Below, piece by piece: positions 5,627 through 9,374 of a stretch of 9,374 nucleotides of DNA; position 1 is the first letter of the stretch; each line of letters starts with the position of its first letter. This stretch comes from Planctomycetota bacterium. Lineage in GTDB: Bacteria; Planctomycetota; SZUA-567. The stretch lies in NCBI GenBank assembly GCA_020861125.1, contig JAJBSZ010000108.1, positions 1-9,374 of the forward strand, read 5' to 3'. The translations under genes and the position numbers were made by a program. The notes below the pieces were generated by a model. The model was given only the letters and a program-made list of their open reading frames with translations, was not told the DNA's origin and ran no database searches.

Positions 5627-8600
5627 TTAATTCCACAGGTTGCCGCCGACCGAAGACGACACCGTCCCGGACGACCAGCCCAAGCGATCCGTGGTCAGGC
5701 CGTCGCTTGGCGCGACCTTGGACCAGGTGCCGACGGTTTCGTCCACCGCCTGACGGCTGCCGCGGATATCGATCTTGGGCACCCGGGTCAAATCCCCTTC
5801 GACGTAGGACGGTACGCCGTCGACATCATGGTTGAGGGTGACGGTGCCGCCCACCAGGACCTTGCCCTGAACCACGAGCTGGCCGCGCCATTCCGTCACC
5901 GGATAACTGACCTGCATGGCCCCGTCCTCGTCCTGATATTGCCAGGTGCCATGGTTATACGTCAGGACGTTGCCGTCCTTATCTACCACGTTGCCGTCCG
6001 CATCCAGCGCGTTGTAGCTGGCGGGTGTGACGGTCAGGTCACCCATGACCACCAGAACACCGTGGTAGGCGAGGTTGGTCCGGAGGTCCAGGTTGCCATT
6101 GACCACCAGGATGCCGGCGCCGTCCACCGCCGCGCCTTCGATGAGGAAGGTGGGCATTTCCGACGGCCGCTTCAGGGCCGGCTGGAATTCCTCAACGTCC
6201 CAATCCCCAGCGCTGACGCCCGGCCCGTCCTTTGGATGGGTGAAGGCGACAACAGTTTTGCCGTCAACGGTCAGGGTTTGGAAGGGATTGAATCCCCGCT
6301 GGGTCATGATGACGTATTCGTAATTGTCGCCGTAGGCAAGGGCGTATTCCTCCACCGTCATGCCGTTTTCCGGCTCGCTCGGCGGAATCGGCACCGGACC
6401 TTCCCGGTGGGTACCGATGGCACCGCGCTGCTCGAGTTCATATTCCTCCAGAATAAGCGTCTGCAGCGTTTCGCCGCTGGCAGTAACCACCTGGAGCCAT
6501 TCCGGCCAATCCTGTAGGTTGCTGATATCCTCTTCATCCGGCGAGAGCTTGGCATCCCAGATGAACTTGGGCTCCAGCGGACGACCATTATACTGGAAAA
6601 CTCCGGTCTTAGCCATCATCTCGACGTGGCTTACATCCGGGTCCTGGGTCAACGAGTCACTGCCGTCATGCACCATTTCACCCGGCAGGAAGCCCACGCC
6701 TTTGGTCATGACGACATACTCGTCGTTGCCGGCACTGGAATTGAGATCGCTATAGCGCAAAACGCGGATGTTGTCCAGGCCGTATTTGGCATACACCGCC
6801 GGCACCGTCTGGGTCTTCTCGCCGAAGGCCTGACCGGCGAAGTACCGGCTGGTAATATCCTTGTTCGGGAATTTGAACACCTGCTGCATGTTTTCCGCCG
6901 ACAGGCCGACGTAGACGCTGTCGGTGTTGTTCCAGCGCTTGTCGATATGGACGAATTGCATGCCGGGGTTGTTGCCGGCCATGTGTGTGAGCGCCTTGGC
7001 CGTGCGCCATTCCATGAGCGCTTCGTTGTATAGATTCTGGTCAGCGGTGATTTCATCCCACTGCCCCGATTCCTTGAGATATGTGTTGAAATCCTTGGTC
7101 AAGAACCGTTCCTTGAACAGGCCGAAGTAATAAAAGAGGATGTCCCGCCCGTAGTGGAAAACGGTTCCTTTGGGCAGGCCCGACGTGGCAAGAATGATTT
7201 TGCCATACTGCGGCTCTTCGTCACCGAAGCTTGCGACGCCGAAGCCGGTGTGGTTATTGCCGTCGGTGGGGGCGATCATGGTATAGATGCTGGCGGTTAT
7301 CTTGTCCTCGTCATCGGGATCGTAAAGGCCGAGTTGCGAATAATAGGCCTTCATCTTTTCCACGTCGTCGTTCAGGCCGATGACAACATTTCGGTCCATG
7401 AGCGAGGACACCGCGTAGTGGGAGGTATATCCGGTGAGGCTTTCCTCGTGGTTACCCTGCCACCAGTGCCGGAAGGCGTCGATCAGGAACTCGTCGTCGT
7501 CATCGACGTCGACCGAAATGGTTTTCGGATACACCAAGGTGACAGTGAAGCCCATGTCGAAATACATGTTAGGCTTGACGGCGTCGACCTCGGCGTCCTC
7601 TTCGATAACCATGTGCAACAGGACCATTTCCCGCCAGTCCCGCAGCGCTTCCTTTTCCTCATCCGTCAGACCGTTGTACTGCGGATCGTTGTCGATGCCG
7701 TTGATGTCGACGGTGAAGGCGAAGTCCTTGAGGAAGTAATAATCGGTAACTTTGCCGTCGCGGTCGTCATACACATGGATGCCGTTCGGACTGTTGTCAT
7801 GACCATCGATAGTAGGGAGATAACTGGTGTTGGCCATCCAGTTGTCGGCTCGGACCGCGCGTTGGTAATCTTCGTTGAACTGGGTTGATCCGTGAAACAG
7901 CAGCGGCACCAATTTGCCGTCGCTGTCACGGTAATAGTCAGGGACGCCCGCCACGATTTGATCATCTGACAAAACGCGGTTGGCGGGCGGATTCAATAGG
8001 ACGTTACCGTTGTACTTCGCCGGCACGCCGTCGGCGTCGACGTAGAGCTGGTACCCCAGCATTTCCTCAAGGGTGAGGATGCGGGTGTGGATGGTCTGCT
8101 TGGAACTGGCGTGCGTATCGTTCACGCTGAAATTGCCGATGTGGTAGTTGCCGCCGTCGGTACTGGAACTGGTGGGATACCCGCCATACATCGCCCAGCG
8201 ATACCGACCGTTCCAGGCGGTGTTGGGAACGGGATAACTGGTACGGAGAGGATCGTCGGAGGTAGAATATCCCAGATTGGACGGCGTGTCCCAGGAGGAA
8301 GCGTCCCGCACCAGGAACCGGCCGCTTTGGTCTTTTATCCACAACAAGACAGTCCAACGCCGGCGGGCATCGGACAGCTTGTTATCCAGCGGGCGTCGGT
8401 AGGCATTGAGATTGGTGTTCTTGGTCTTGTTCTTGGTATGGTAGCCGATGGGAAGCTGCCGCCAGTAGTTCTCTTTCCAACTATCCACTTGCGCCTGGGT
8501 GGCGCTGGCGGCGGGGAAGTCCGCATCCACGAAATTAAGGTAGAATTTCAGCACATTGTCCACCGTACCAACCGCCAGCGCTTTTTCGGCATACACCGAA

Positions 8601-9374
8601 GCGATGGAGTCCGCGCCCCGGGTAACGGTGATCAACCCGTCATCGCCGACCTCGACGCTTCGGCCATAGCCGTACCGCAGGTAAGAACCGCTTTCCTGCA
8701 GAACTTCATAGTCTATATTGGTGTACTTACCGCCAAAGACCAATTCGTCCCACACCTCTTCATCCGGATTCAAGGCTTCCATCTGCTGGTGGATGACGTT
8801 GCCGGCGTCGGGGATGCCCCAGGTGTCGTCGCGGAAGTACGGCGTCCGCGGAATTTGCGGGTTGTATTCCGTTCCGTGCTGGAAGTGCATGGTAAGCCGG
8901 CCGATGTTCCAGGTGTCGTTGACCACCGAATACAATTGCGACGGCACGTTGGCGATGGCCGCCAGACCTTCGATTACCTCTTCCCGGATGACATCCTTTT
9001 TCGACGCCTTGAAGGAATAATGATCCTCACCCGAGACGATGAAGTTCATGGAGGAAATGCTGTCGTAGTCGGCGGGCAAGTTGCTTTCCTTGGTATCGCC
9101 AACCAGACCGGACGGGGAGTCGGTGTGCAACACCGCCAGCTGGTTGAGGTCGTTCATGGACGACGAGAAGCTCAGGCTCACCACCGTGCGCACGGTGGCT
9201 TCGGAAGGCATCCGGACGTCCACCCGCCCGGTTTCGGTTTTCCGGCGAGCAGAGGAGATAATTTCGTAGGCGCCGGTGAAGGTATTCACGGAATCAACGC
9301 CGTAGTTATATTCGCCCGGATCGATCTGGGACAGCCACCCGCCCGGTTGCGCGTCGGAGGCGCCGGTTTCCTGG
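5627..9374 (-). CDS. Giant cysteine-free surface or pilus-associated protein (partial, N-terminus beyond window)
   Basis: The reading frame is open from the right edge of the window to the TAA at 5627-5629, giving 1248 residues; the true start lies outside. The in-frame GTG at 9287-9289 is probably internal because the frame upstream stays open (GGWLSQIDPGEYNYGVDS) and resembles the post-transmembrane part of PilX-like/type IV pilus-associated proteins (EYNYGVDSVN...YEIISSARR). The middle is unrecognised: Tyr/Trp/Asp-rich, with an acidic run VDVDDDDEFLID (7485-7517) and repeated DxDG motifs. The last ~200 residues carry beta-strand repeats such as GAGILVVNGNLDL, YHGVLVVMGDLTV and RGQLVVQGKVLVGGTVTL (about 5825-6125), a beta-helix-like pattern common in the C-termini of large secreted pilus-type proteins. 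I see no cysteine in the visible chain. No catalytic motif was recognised. Function is likely structural or adhesive, by inference. The TRAP SBP follows by 14 bases. Confidence 0.72.
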   Translation of the reverse strand, partial: QETGASDAQPGGWLSQIDPGEYNYGVDSVNTFTGAYEIISSARRKTETGRVDVRMPSEATVRTVVSLSFSSSMNDLNQLAVLHTDSPSGLVGDTKESNLPADYDSISSMNFIVSGEDHYSFKASKKDVIREEVIEGLAAIANVPSQLYSVVNDTWNIGRLTMHFQHGTEYNPQIPRTPYFRDDTWGIPDAGNVIHQQMEALNPDEEVWDELVFGGKYTNIDYEVLQESGSYLRYGYGRSVEVGDDGLITVTRGADSIASVYAEKALAVGTVDNVLKFYLNFVDADFPAASATQAQVDSWKENYWRQLPIGYHTKNKTKNTNLNAYRRPLDNKLSDARRRWTVLLWIKDQSGRFLVRDASSWDTPSNLGYSTSDDPLRTSYPVPNTAWNGRYRWAMYGGYPTSSSTDGGNYHIGNFSVNDTHASSKQTIHTRILTLEEMLGYQLYVDADGVPAKYNGNVLLNPPANRVLSDDQIVAGVPDYYRDSDGKLVPLLFHGSTQFNEDYQRAVRADNWMANTSYLPTIDGHDNSPNGIHVYDDRDGKVTDYYFLKDFAFTVDINGIDNDPQYNGLTDEEKEALRDWREMVLLHMVIEEDAEVDAVKPNMYFDMGFTVTLVYPKTISVDVDDDDEFLIDAFRHWWQGNHEESLTGYTSHYAVSSLMDRNVVIGLNDDVEKMKAYYSQLGLYDPDDEDKITASIYTMIAPTDGNNHTGFGVASFGDEEPQYGKIILATSGLPKGTVFHYGRDILFYYFGLFKERFLTKDFNTYLKESGQWDEITADQNLYNEALMEWRTAKALTHMAGNNPGMQFVHIDKRWNNTDSVYVGLSAENMQQVFKFPNKDITSRYFAGQAFGEKTQTVPAVYAKYGLDNIRVLRYSDLNSSAGNDEYVVMTKGVGFLPGEMVHDGSDSLTQDPDVSHVEMMAKTGVFQYNGRPLEPKFIWDAKLSPDEEDISNLQDWPEWLQVVTASGETLQTLILEEYELEQRGAIGTHREGPVPIPPSEPENGMTVEEYALAYGDNYEYVIMTQRGFNPFQTLTVDGKTVVAFTHPKDGPGVSAGDWDVEEFQPALKRPSEMPTFLIEGAAVDGAGILVVNGNLDLRTNLAYHGVLVVMGDLTVTPASYNALDADGNVVDKDGNVLTYNHGTWQYQDEDGAMQVSYPVTEWRGQLVVQGKVLVGGTVTLNHDVDGVPSYVEGDLTRVPKIDIRGSRQAVDETVGTWSKVAPSDGLTTDRLGWSSGTVSSSVGGNLWN
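6303..6723 (-). repeat. Possible internal duplication in the giant surface protein
   Basis: Two similar segments, NDEYVVMTKGVGFLP and NYEYVIMTQRGFNPF, recur 402 bases (134 codons) apart in the same frame; on the plus strand the cores are GTCATGACGACATACTCGT (6705-6723) and GTCATGATGACGTATTCGT (6303-6321), 17 of 19 bases alike. Similarity fades quickly on either side, so this may be a short domain-edge repeat or coincidence rather than a full domain duplication. Confidence 0.3.

Noticed and set aside
7154..7888. 244-codon plus-strand frame inside the giant surface-protein gene
   Set aside because: It is the complement frame of an Asp-rich gene (GTC/ATC runs giving Val/Ile), with no domain or ribosome binding site. 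The 229-codon frame at 5828-6517 was rejected for the same reason.
9287..9289. GTG as the start of the giant surface protein
   Set aside because: The frame stays open upstream to the window edge with protein-like sequence, and no Shine-Dalgarno sequence precedes the GTG.

Overview
The window is a GC-rich bacterial chromosomal segment (no rRNA, tRNA, IS element, CRISPR or phage gene seen). A flagellar FlbD gene with a FliA-type promoter marks a motile bacterium. The zinc-ribbon mini-protein with the CCNLYGYIYKN...GWCPRCLRR pattern, and the 170-residue protein beginning WHIARSSRTCAHSGQ, resemble conserved hypothetical proteins I associate mainly with Planctomycetota. That placement rests on recall, not on a search. 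Related deep lineages with large secreted proteins remain possible.

Layout. Bases 1-160 (minus strand) hold the 5' part of flbD, which runs off the left edge. Bases 161-550 are a divergent intergenic region with a convincing sigma-28 promoter reading left into flbD and several short inverted repeats. From 551 to 4591 four genes read rightward: a 766-residue lipoprotein (degenerate purple-acid-phosphatase-like domain, Ig-like linker domain, CBM9-like domain), folE2 (GTP cyclohydrolase I type FolE2), a 67-residue zinc-ribbon protein overlapping the folE2 end, and a 170-residue conserved hypothetical protein. From 9374 down to 4611 two genes read leftward: the C-terminal 1248 residues of a very large, cysteine-free, acidic, probably pilus- or surface-associated protein, then, 14 bases later, a TRAP-type (DctP) periplasmic solute-binding protein. 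The two blocks converge with only 19 bases between stop codons.

How they fit together. The folE2/zinc-ribbon pair is a tight cytoplasmic unit (pterin supply for folate or 7-deazaguanine pathways plus a probable metal-binding small protein). The other large genes are all cell-envelope genes: a lipoprotein whose phosphoesterase active site appears lost but which keeps a carbohydrate-binding-like domain, a giant surface protein with scattered DxDG (possibly calcium-binding) loops, and an SBP with no DctQ/DctM partner downstream. I did not find a complete new defence or biosynthetic system. The most unusual points are the pseudo-phosphatase lipoprotein and the coupling of a divergent orphan TRAP SBP to the giant surface protein.
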